From assembly GCA_022701985.1 (NCBI GenBank), contig JAKONK010000089.1, positions 1 through 35,703 on the forward strand: a DNA stretch of 35,703 nt, written 5' to 3'. The stretch comes from Actinomycetales bacterium (GTDB lineage Bacteria > Actinomycetota > Actinomycetes > Actinomycetales > Quadrisphaeraceae). Shown here in pieces: positions 15,802 through 22,650 of the stretch. The position numbers and the translations under genes are program-made. Within the stretch, counting starts at the first letter, position 1, and each line of letters begins with the position of its first letter. Below the pieces are notes generated by a model. It made no database searches. It had not been told where the DNA came from and was given only the letters and a program-made list of their open reading frames with translations.

Positions 15802-16286
15802 CCACGCAGACCAGCGGCTCGGCGAGCCCGAGCGGTGCAGGGGGCGCGACGACGGCAGCCGGCTTCAGCTGGCTCCTCGACGACTTCGTCCGACGCGTCC
15901 CCGGCGCGCGCACGACGCTCGCCGTCTCGGCCGACGGCCTCCTGATGTCGATGTCGGCCGAGCTCGACCGCACCGAGGGCGACCAGCTCTCCGCGATCGT
16001 CGCGGGCATGTCGAGCCTCACCCGCGGGGCGGCCCGCCAGCTGCGCGGCGGCGAGGTGCGCCAGGCCATCGTGGAGATGGACGAGCTGTTCCTGTTCACC
16101 ATGAGCGTCTCCGACGGCTCCGTGCTCGCCGTCGTCGCCGACGCCACCTGCGACGTCGGGATGGTCGGCTACGAGATGGCGATGCTCGTCTCCCGCGCCG
16201 ACGCCGCCCTGACCCCGCAGCTGGTGGCGGAGATGCGCGCCTCCCTCCCGGTCGACGGCCCCGGCCGCGGCCCGCGGGAGGGGTGA
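15798..16286 (+). CDS. cvnB: Roadblock/LC7 domain protein (CvnB type)
   Basis: A cytoplasmic protein of about 162 residues with the roadblock/LC7 fold (SWLLDDFVRRVPGARTTLAVSADGLLMSMS, then QLSAIVAGMSSLTRGAARQL). Family members act as regulators or scaffolds for small GTPases, here the CvnD partner. The start is TTG 15798, chosen from the strong AGGAGG site and the TTGA overlap with cvnA; the long track ORF from 15396 lies inside cvnA. The order kinase, roadblock, DUF742, GTPase defines the conservon known from Streptomyces. Confidence 0.92.
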   Translation: MTTQTSGSASPSGAGGATTAAGFSWLLDDFVRRVPGARTTLAVSADGLLMSMSAELDRTEGDQLSAIVAGMSSLTRGAARQLRGGEVRQAIVEMDELFLFTMSVSDGSVLAVVADATCDVGMVGYEMAMLVSRADAALTPQLVAEMRASLPVDGPGRGPREG

Positions 16287-16289
16287 GGC

Positions 16290-16727
16290 GTGGTGCCCCC
16301 GCCGTTCGACGACGCCGACGACGACGGCGCGGAGGAGGTCCGCACCGTGCGGCCCTACGCCGTCACCGGGGGCCGCCGCGCGCCCAGCGCCACCGAGCTG
16401 CCCCTGGAGGCCCTGGTGCAGGCCCTCGGCACGCCGGCCACCGGCATGACCCAGGAGAGCCGCCGTGTCCTGGAGCTCACCTCCGGGGGGTGGCTCTCCA
16501 TCGCCGAGCTGTCCGCCCACGTGCGCCTCCCGGTGCCCGTGATGAGGGTCGTCGTCGGCGACCTGCAGCGCAGCCGCGCCGTCCGCGTGCACGCCCCCGA
16601 GCTCCCCCCCGTCTCCGCGGCCGGCGCCGGTGCCGGCGCCGCCGGCACCCGGTCCGCGGACGGCTGGGTGGCCGCGACCCCCCGCACCCTGCTGGAGAGC
16701 GTCCTCGATGGCATCAGCACCCTCTGA
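16290..16727 (+). CDS. cvnC: DUF742 domain protein (CvnC type)
   Basis: A 145-residue cytoplasmic protein with the DUF742 pattern: VRPYAVTGGR near the N-terminus, then a winged-helix-like core (ESRRVLELTSGGWLSIAELSAHVRLPVPVMRVVVGDL) that usually precedes the small GTPase. It starts with GTG 16290, 3 bp after cvnB, and overlaps the GTPase gene by 20 bp. An acidic N-terminal tail (DDADDDGAEE) is present. DUF742 proteins are thought to bridge the sensor complex and GTPase; the precise role is not established. Confidence 0.92.
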   Translation: MVPPPFDDADDDGAEEVRTVRPYAVTGGRRAPSATELPLEALVQALGTPATGMTQESRRVLELTSGGWLSIAELSAHVRLPVPVMRVVVGDLQRSRAVRVHAPELPPVSAAGAGAGAAGTRSADGWVAATPRTLLESVLDGISTL

Positions 16728-17328
16728 GACCCCCGCGCCCCCCGCCGACGCCGAGGACCGGGCCCACGAGCCCACCGAGGCGCCGACCACGGTCAAGATC
16801 GTGGTCGCGGGAGGGTTCGCGGTCGGCAAGACGACCTTCATCGGGTCGCTGTCGGACATCGAGCCGCTGAGCACCGAGGCGGCCATGACCGAGCACTCGG
16901 TGGGCGTCGACGACGCGGGCGGCGTCTCCGACCGCAAGACCACCACCACCGTCGCCATGGACTTCGGGCGCATCGCCCTGCCCGGCAACCTGTGGCTGTA
17001 CCTCTTCGGCACGCCGGGCCAGGACCGGTTCCTCTTCATGTGGGACGACCTGGTCCGCGGCGCGATCGGCGCGGTCGTGCTGGTCGACACCGAGCGGCTC
17101 GACCAGTGCTTCACGGCGGTCGACTACTTCGAGACCCGCGGCATCCCCTTCGTCGTCGCGGTCAACTGCTTCGACGGCGTGGCCCGACACGAGCTGGACG
17201 ACGTCCGCGAGGCCCTGGCGGTGCCCGAGCACGTGCCGGTGCTCTACACCGACGCCCGCACCCGCCCCGCCACCAAGCAGGCGCTGGTGACGCTGGTGCA
17301 GCTGGCGGTCTCCCAGGCGACCGGCTGA
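16708..17328 (+). CDS. cvnD: Conservon GTPase (CvnD type, MglA/Rag-like ATP/GTP-binding protein)
   Basis: A small Ras-like GTPase of about 206 residues. The P-loop is GGFAVGKTTF, the switch II/Walker B region LFGTPGQDRF, and the base-recognition segment VVAVNCFDG, where NCFD stands in place of the classical NKxD; divergence here is common in this group as I recall it. ATG 16708 lies within the end of cvnC (20-bp overlap); the track's earlier start at 16630 adds unrelated residues. It is the output switch of the conservon, expected to be recruited by the roadblock protein and DUF742. Downstream effector unknown. Confidence 0.92.
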   Translation: MASAPSETPAPPADAEDRAHEPTEAPTTVKIVVAGGFAVGKTTFIGSLSDIEPLSTEAAMTEHSVGVDDAGGVSDRKTTTTVAMDFGRIALPGNLWLYLFGTPGQDRFLFMWDDLVRGAIGAVVLVDTERLDQCFTAVDYFETRGIPFVVAVNCFDGVARHELDDVREALAVPEHVPVLYTDARTRPATKQALVTLVQLAVSQATG

Positions 17329-17403
17329 CCGGCTGACCGCCGGACGGGGCCGGACCAGGGGTCTGCCGGAAGATCCGGGCGGCCGGGGGTGTTCGATGCG
17401 GAC

Positions 17404-18333
17404 GTGCGCATCTACGACGACGTCACCCAGCTCGTCGGCCGGACCCCGCTGGTCAGGCTGAACCGCCTCGCCGGGGGAGCACGGGCGGAGGTGGTCGCCA
17501 AGCTCGAGTTCTACAACCCCTCCGCGAGCGTCAAGGACCGCATCGCCGTCGCCATGCTCGACGCCGCGGAGGCCTCCGGAGAGCTGCAGCCCGGGGGCAC
17601 CGTGGTCGAGGCGACCAGCGGCAACACCGGCATCGGCCTGGCCATGGCCGGCGCCGCGCGCGGGTACCGCGTCGTCCTGACGATGCCGGAGACGATGAGC
17701 CTGGAGCGGCGCGCGCTGCTCAGGGCGTACGGCGCGGAGGTGGTGCTCACCCCGGGCAGCGAGGGTATGAAGGGCGCCGTGGCCCGCGCCGTCGAGGTCG
17801 CCACCGAGCGCGGCGCCGTGCAGGTGCGCCAGTTCGCCAACGCCGCCAACCCCGAGGTGCACCGCCGCACCACCGCGCAGGAGATCTGGGAGGACACCGA
17901 CGGCCGGGTCGACGTCGTCGTCGCCGGCATCGGCACGGGCGGCACCATCACCGGCGTCGGCCAGGTGCTCAAGGAGCGCAAGCCCGGGCTGCGCGTGGTG
18001 GCGGTGGAGCCGGCCGAGAGCCCGATCCTCAACGGCGGCCAGCCCGGCCCGCACAAGATCCAGGGGATCGGGCCGAACTTCGTGCCCGAGGTCCTCGACA
18101 CGTCGGTCTACGACGAGGTGGTCGACGTGGACGTCGACACCTCCGTCGCCTGGGCCCGCCGCGCCGCCGCGGAGGAGGGCATCCTCGCGGGGCTGTCCTC
18201 CGGCGCCGCGCTGAAGGCCGCCGTCGAGGTGGCGAGCCGGCCGGAGATGGACGGGAAGCTCGTCGTCGTCGTCATCCCCTCCTTCGGGGAGCGCTACCTG
18301 TCGACGGTGCTGTACAGCGACCTGATGCAGTGA
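17404..18333 (+). CDS. cysK: Cysteine synthase A (O-acetylserine sulfhydrylase)
   Basis: A PLP enzyme that condenses O-acetylserine with sulfide to give cysteine. It is about 309 residues from GTG 17404 ([20 protein letters not shown]), the usual N-terminus of the family; GTG 17389 is a possible longer start. The PLP lysine is in [10 protein letters not shown], the substrate loop is [10 protein letters not shown], and the phosphate-binding loop [10 protein letters not shown]. The C-terminus [13 protein letters not shown] matches actinobacterial CysK1. It lies 75 bp after the conservon and overlaps the cysE start by 4 bp. Assignment is firm; regulation by the conservon is unproven. Confidence 0.95.
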   Translation: MRIYDDVTQLVGRTPLVRLNRLAGGARAEVVAKLEFYNPSASVKDRIAVAMLDAAEASGELQPGGTVVEATSGNTGIGLAMAGAARGYRVVLTMPETMSLERRALLRAYGAEVVLTPGSEGMKGAVARAVEVATERGAVQVRQFANAANPEVHRRTTAQEIWEDTDGRVDVVVAGIGTGGTITGVGQVLKERKPGLRVVAVEPAESPILNGGQPGPHKIQGIGPNFVPEVLDTSVYDEVVDVDVDTSVAWARRAAAEEGILAGLSSGAALKAAVEVASRPEMDGKLVVVVIPSFGERYLSTVLYSDLMQ

Positions 18334-18953
18334 CCCGGCTGACCCGGCTGACCCGGCTGACCCGGCTGACCCGGCCGGCCTCCTCCTGGCGCGAGCGGGC
18401 CCGCGAGGACGTGGCGGCCGTGCTGCTGCGCGACCCGGCGGCCCGCTCGCGCCTCGAGGTGGTGCTGGTCACCCCCGGGCTCCACGCCGTGTGGCTGCAC
18501 CGCCTCGCCCACGTCCTGTGGACCTCCGGCCCGGCGGGGCGGCTCCCGGCCCGCCTCGTGGCGCACTGGGCGCGCCGCCGCACCGGCGTGGAGATCCACC
18601 CGGGCGCGCGCATCGGGCGGCGCCTGGTGATCGACCACGGGATGGGCGTCGTGATCGGGGAGACGGCCGTCATCGGTGACGACGTGCTGCTCTTCCACGG
18701 CACGACCCTCGGGGGCCGGGTGGTGACCGTCGACGACCAGCGGCAGGCCCGCCGCCACCCCAGCGTGGGCGACGGCGCGGTCGTCGGCGCCGGGGCCACG
18801 GTGCTCGGGCCGGTGCACGTCGGCCGCGGCGCCCGCGTGGGGGCGGGCGCCGTCGTCCTGGTCGACGTGCCGGACGGGGCGACGGCGGTCGGCGTGCCGG
18901 CGAAGGTGCTGCCGGCCCGGCTCCAGGTGCCTCAGGAGCCCTCGGGCGCCTGA
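18330..18953 (+). CDS. cysE: Serine O-acetyltransferase
   Basis: Makes O-acetylserine from serine and acetyl-CoA, the substrate of the adjacent cysteine synthase. It has 207 residues, the short SAT form. The N-terminal helical part ([35 protein letters not shown]) precedes a left-handed beta-helix of hexapeptide repeats with the active-site His in [19 protein letters not shown] 18330 overlaps the cysK stop; the conserved REDVAAV block requires a start this far upstream and there is no other. Consequently residues 2-16 (an LTR tripeptide repeated) are encoded by a 9-bp tandem repeat. No ribosome site is evident, so translation is probably coupled to cysK. Confidence 0.94.
   Translation: MTRLTRLTRLTRLTRPASSWRERAREDVAAVLLRDPAARSRLEVVLVTPGLHAVWLHRLAHVLWTSGPAGRLPARLVAHWARRRTGVEIHPGARIGRRLVIDHGMGVVIGETAVIGDDVLLFHGTTLGGRVVTVDDQRQARRHPSVGDGAVVGAGATVLGPVHVGRGARVGAGAVVLVDVPDGATAVGVPAKVLPARLQVPQEPSGA
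18332..18376 (+). repeat. 9-bp tandem repeat at the start of cysE
   Basis: Five adjacent copies of GACCCGGCT (the last ending GCC) begin two bases after the cysE start. In the cysE frame they encode repeated Leu-Thr-Arg; in the cysK frame each unit carries a TGA stop. The unit is a multiple of three, so copy-number change would keep cysE in frame. Confidence 0.85.
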
Positions 18954-19918
18954 GGTCCTCCCGACCCGTCCGCCCCGCCCTGCGAGCGCAGGAAGCGCTC
19001 CAGCTCGGCGGCCAGCTCGTCGCCGTCGGCGACCTCGTCGTCGGGCAGCCGGGGGCTCCCCATCACCGAGCCGTCAGCGCCCTGCAGGCCGCGGCCCGCG
19101 AGCACGGCGTCGTACTGCGCCTCCAGCGCGACCACGGCCGAGCGGGTCTCGGCGCTGGCGGCCACCTGCTCGTCGACCTGGGAGAGCACGTCGACGGCGG
19201 CCGCCGAGAGCACCGCCAGCGACTCCTCGAAGCGCAGGCCCGCCGCCTGGGCGACGGCCTCCAGCAGCGCCGCCGCGGACGGCGGGAAGGACGTGGCCCC
19301 CAGGTAGTGGGGCACGTGCACCGAGAAGCCCATCGAGGGCAGCCCGGCCTGGCCCAGCTGCAGCTCCAGGAAGGCCCCGGCGTGCCCGGGGACCACGACG
19401 TCGCTGAACCAGCGGGGCCGCCCGGCGATGAGCGCGCGGTCGCTGGCGTGCGCCGTCAGCGCCGCCGGCCGGGTGTGGGGCGCGGCCCAGGGGATGCCCT
19501 GGACGGACACCGCCAGGCGCGCCCCCCACCGCTGCGCGAGCTGGTGGACGGCGACCGCGAAGCGCTGCCAGTGCAGGTCGGGCTCCGGGCCGGTGAGCAG
19601 CAGGAACCGGGTGCCGGCGTCGTCGACGACCTCGTGGAGCAGCAGCTCGGGCAGCTCCACCGAGGCGAACCTGTCGCCCGCGAAGGCCATCGGGGGACGG
19701 CGGCCGCGGTAGTCGTGGACCAGGTCGACGTCGAAGCGCGCCAGGACGCGGGAGTCGAGGTCGGCCAGGAGCCGCTGCGCGAGCAGCTCGGACGCCGACC
19801 CGGCGTCCACGAAGCCCGTCAGCGCGTGCAGCAGCACGGGACCGGGCACGCCGTCGGCGCCGTCAGCAGCCGGGGTCGCCTCGGCGACCACCTCGTACAG
19901 GTCCTCAGGTGCCAGCAC
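18932..19918 (-). CDS. PAC2 family protein (proteasome assembly chaperone-like)
   Basis: About 328 residues. It shows the PAC2 pattern: an N-terminal [20 protein letters not shown] block, then [18 protein letters not shown], a [18 protein letters not shown] segment, [10 protein letters not shown], and [26 protein letters not shown]. The fold is related to eukaryotic proteasome assembly chaperones and bacterial ATP-grasp-associated proteins. Its bacterial role is not defined. I chose GTG 19918 because GGAGGAGG lies 7 bases upstream; the track's start at 20131 would translate the dispersed repeat. It is convergent with cysE, overlapping it by about 22 bp. Bpa is encoded about 9 kb away, so a proteasome link is tempting but unproven. 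Confidence 0.9.
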   Translation of the reverse strand: MLAPEDLYEVVAEATPAADGADGVPGPVLLHALTGFVDAGSASELLAQRLLADLDSRVLARFDVDLVHDYRGRRPPMAFAGDRFASVELPELLLHEVVDDAGTRFLLLTGPEPDLHWQRFAVAVHQLAQRWGARLAVSVQGIPWAAPHTRPAALTAHASDRALIAGRPRWFSDVVVPGHAGAFLELQLGQAGLPSMGFSVHVPHYLGATSFPPSAAALLEAVAQAAGLRFEESLAVLSAAAVDVLSQVDEQVAASAETRSAVVALEAQYDAVLAGRGLQGADGSVMGSPRLPDDEVADGDELAAELERFLRSQGGADGSGGPQAPEGS

Positions 19919-19977
19919 GGCCCCACCTCCTCCGCAGGTGCAACCCCGCGGCGCCCCTGATCCATCCCACTCCCGCT

Positions 19978-20133
19978 CGTGATCATGGACTCCACGCACA
20001 CGGACCGGGAGGTGCGTGACGCCGCACGGGCAGAGGCCTGACGGCAGGGCCGTCCGGACCCCTCCGGGGGACGTCTGCCCGTCGGGCGTCACGTCCCACC
20101 GGTCCCCGGTGTTCGGGAGGTCCATGATCACGG
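19978..20133. repeat. Second inverted pair of the TGATCATGG repeat
   Basis: CGTGATCATGGACTCC begins at 19978 and the inverse GGAGGTCCATGATCACGG ends at 20133, with about 117 bp between the arms. The units match those at 1239-1499. The pair lies between the divergent PAC2 and GNAT genes, and so in their shared upstream region. Confidence 0.7.
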
Positions 20134-20161
20134 GAGAAGAGGGGGAGAAGTCGTTGGCGCC

Positions 20162-21475
20162 GTGGGGGAGGGCGCGGCCAGACTGCTGGGGGTGAGCAGC
20201 CCCCCTCCCGCCGTCCCGCCCGCGGGTGCCCCGGCCGACGCCGTCGTCCGCTGGGCCACCGCTGCCGACACGGCCGCCGTCCGGGTGCTAGACGGCCGAG
20301 CCTTCGGCTTCACCTGGGAGGACGCCGACGCCGCGCTCCTCGAGGGCGTCATCGAGCCGGAGCGCTTCGTCGTGGCCGAGGAGCCCGGAGACCACGGCCT
20401 GCACGCCAACGACGCGCTCGTGGGCGCCGCCGGCTCCTACTCCTTCACCATGACCGTCCCCGGCGGCGCGCGCCTGCCCGTCCCCGGTGTCACCTGGGTG
20501 GCCGTGGCGCTGCACCAGCGCCGCCGCGGCCTGCTGCGCCGGATGCTCGGCGAGCTCCACACCCGCCTGGTCGCCGAGGGGGCGTCCCTCGCCGTCCTCA
20601 CCGCCAGTGAGGCCACCATCTACGGCCGCTACGGCTACGGCGCCGCCACCACCGAGCGCACCGCGCGCGTCGACCGCCGCCGCGCCCGCCTCAGCCCGGC
20701 CGCCGAGGAGCTCGCCGGAGCGACGGTCGCCCGCCACGCCGCCCCCGCCACCGCCCGGCAGCACCTCGCCGACGTCCACGAGCGCTGGTGCGCCCAGACC
20801 CCGGGCGCCCTCACCCGCAGCACCGGGTGGTGGGACCAGCTGCTCGCCGACACCCCCGGCCAGCGCGCCGGCGCCACCGAGCTCTTCGCCCTGGTGCACC
20901 CCGACGGGTACGCCACCTACCGCCTGCGCGACGGGTGCGCCCGCGTCGTCGAGCTGGTCTCCACCACCCCCTCGGCCCACGCCTCCCTGTGGCGCTCGCT
21001 GCTGGCCCTCGACCTCGTCGACGAGATCACCACCGGCCGCGGCACCCCCCTCGATGACGCCCTGCCCCACCTGCTCACCGACGCCCGCGCGGTGGAGACC
21101 ACGGCCGTCGACGACGGCGTGTGGGCCCGCCTGCTCGACGTCCCCGCCGCGCTCGCGGCGCGCACCTACTCCTGCGAGGTCGACGTCGTGCTCGACGTCG
21201 TCGACGCCCCCGGCGACGCGGGGCTCCCAGGAGTCGACGCCTCGGCGCGGGTGCGCCTGCGCGGGGGACCGGACGGCGCCGAGTGCACCCGGACCGAGGC
21301 CCCCGCCGACGTCCGCCTGGGCGTGGCCGCGCTGGGCGCGACGTACCTCGGCGGCACCCGGCTCGCGCCGCTGGCGCGCGCCGGCCTGGTGGAGGCCGAC
21401 CGCCCCGAGCCGCTGGCGCGGCTGGGGACCGCGCTGCTGGGGGAGCGGGAGCCGCAGTTCGGCACGGGCTTCTGA
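20162..21475 (+). CDS. Eis-like GNAT family N-acetyltransferase
   Basis: A 437-residue acetyltransferase with the tripartite Eis architecture. It has an N-terminal GNAT domain with the acetyl-CoA loop HQRRRGLLRRML, the segment IYGRYGYGAAT including the region of the catalytic tyrosine, a second degenerate GNAT domain, and a C-terminal sterol-carrier-like domain ending in Phe (QFGTGF), whose terminal carboxylate is catalytic in Eis. Mycobacterial Eis acetylates aminoglycosides and other amines. GTG 20162 is the longest start; GTG 20192 is a reasonable alternative. The gene is followed by tRNA-Ser. Substrate is unknown. Confidence 0.88.
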   Translation: MGEGAARLLGVSSPPPAVPPAGAPADAVVRWATAADTAAVRVLDGRAFGFTWEDADAALLEGVIEPERFVVAEEPGDHGLHANDALVGAAGSYSFTMTVPGGARLPVPGVTWVAVALHQRRRGLLRRMLGELHTRLVAEGASLAVLTASEATIYGRYGYGAATTERTARVDRRRARLSPAAEELAGATVARHAAPATARQHLADVHERWCAQTPGALTRSTGWWDQLLADTPGQRAGATELFALVHPDGYATYRLRDGCARVVELVSTTPSAHASLWRSLLALDLVDEITTGRGTPLDDALPHLLTDARAVETTAVDDGVWARLLDVPAALAARTYSCEVDVVLDVVDAPGDAGLPGVDASARVRLRGGPDGAECTRTEAPADVRLGVAALGATYLGGTRLAPLARAGLVEADRPEPLARLGTALLGEREPQFGTGF

Positions 21476-21532
21476 GGAGAGCACCGGGCGCCTGCGCCGC
21501 GGAGGCGGGGTGCGGCAGGATGGGCGGGTCGA

Positions 21533-21620
21533 GGAGGGCTGCCGGAGCGGCCGAACGGGGCAGTCTTGAAAACTGCTGACTGGTCGTGCCAGTCCGTGGG
21601 TTCGAATCCCACGCCCTCCG
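21533..21620 (+). tRNA. tRNA-Ser (UGA anticodon)
   Basis: An 88-nt class II tRNA. The acceptor stem is GGAGGGC / GCCCTCC with discriminator G. The anticodon loop CTTGAAA closes a GCAGT/ACTGC stem and gives anticodon TGA (21567-21569). A long variable arm (GACTGG...CCAGTC) and the T arm GTGGG TTCGAAT CCCAC follow. The 3' CCA is not encoded. It reads UCA serine codons. No integrase or attachment-site duplication is visible nearby. Confidence 0.96.
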
Positions 21621-21642
21621 CCCGACGGGTCGGATCGGGGCG

Positions 21643-22650
21643 TCAGCCGGTCAGGTGCTGGACCGCGCGCGAGCCGGCCGGTGCTGACCCGGCGCGCGCC
21701 CTGGTCGAGCGTTTGGCGGCGTACATCGCCTCGTCGGCGGTCCGCAGCGCGGCATCGACGTCGGGGTGGTCGTCCAGGCGGGCCAGGCCGACGCTGACGC
21801 CCACGGGCAGCCCCGGGGGGGAGGCCTCCGCCACGGCGGCGGACAGCCGGTCGAGCACGGAGGCGTCCTCGTCACCGGCGGCGCCGCGCAGGAGCAGGCC
21901 GAACTCGTCACCGCCGAGGCGCGCCACGAGGTCACCGGAGCGCACGTCGCTGACGAGGTAGGCCGAGATGCGCAGCAGCAGGGCGTCGCCGGCGGCGTGG
22001 CCGAGGGTGTCGTTGACCGGCTTGAACCCGTCGAGGTCGAGGAACGCCACGAGCGCCCCCGTCTCCCCGGCAGCCCGCACCCGCTCCACCGACGTCGTGA
22101 AGGCCCGGCGGTCGAGCAGCCCGGTGAGGGGGTCGGTGTGGGCCAGGCGCCGCAGCTCGGCGTTGGCCAGCCCGAGCGCCCGCGAGCGCGCGGCGATGAC
22201 CTCTCCGACCACCACGAAGACCGGGACGGCGTAGACGGCGGTCCACGCGGCGTCGGGGTGGTGGTGCAGCAGCAGGGGCACCGTGTACGCCACCAGCGCC
22301 AGGGGTCCGACCGACAGGGAGGTCCAGCGCGGGTGGTGCACCCCGATCCAGACGAAGACCAGCAGGAAGAAGACGCCGTAGCGGTAGGGGTCGTCACCGC
22401 CGACGCTGTTGTGGACGGCGATGAGCCCCAGCGCCGCCGGGACCATGGCGAGCGTCGCCCGGGCGGACAGGCGCCGCCAGACCGGGAGGTACATGCAGGC
22501 GGCCACCACCCCCGCGGCGACCGCGACGGCGCGGACGGGGGCGGTGTCGTCGACCGCCGACGGGAAGAAGGTCGAGACCAGGACGAGCGCCGACGACAGC
22601 AGCCCCACGAGGCCCAGCCCGCGCGCCGCCGCCCCGGGGCGCGTGGTCAC
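21643..22650 (-). CDS. Membrane GGDEF diguanylate cyclase
   Basis: A 335-residue protein. The N-terminal half has about five to six hydrophobic membrane segments (for example LGLVGLLSSALVLVSTFFP and YGVFFLLVFVWIGV). The C-terminal half is a GGDEF domain with the intact active site RLGGDEFGLL and an inhibitory I-site RSGD five residues before it, so it should make cyclic-di-GMP and be product-inhibited. Conserved HTDPLTGLLDRRAF and DLDGFKPVND segments support this. The start overlaps the upstream EAL gene's stop by 4 bp. It is convergent with tRNA-Ser. Confidence 0.93.
   Translation of the reverse strand: MTTRPGAAARGLGLVGLLSSALVLVSTFFPSAVDDTAPVRAVAVAAGVVAACMYLPVWRRLSARATLAMVPAALGLIAVHNSVGGDDPYRYGVFFLLVFVWIGVHHPRWTSLSVGPLALVAYTVPLLLHHHPDAAWTAVYAVPVFVVVGEVIAARSRALGLANAELRRLAHTDPLTGLLDRRAFTTSVERVRAAGETGALVAFLDLDGFKPVNDTLGHAAGDALLLRISAYLVSDVRSGDLVARLGGDEFGLLLRGAAGDEDASVLDRLSAAVAEASPPGLPVGVSVGLARLDDHPDVDAALRTADEAMYAAKRSTRARAGSAPAGSRAVQHLTG

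Noticed and set aside
19919-20131. N-terminal extension of the PAC2 gene
   Set aside because: It would translate the dispersed repeat; GTG 19918 has a strong GGAGGAGG site.
21533-21642. tRNA-Ser as an integration site for a mobile element
   Set aside because: No integrase and no duplicated tRNA 3' end are visible; flanking genes look like ordinary chromosomal genes.
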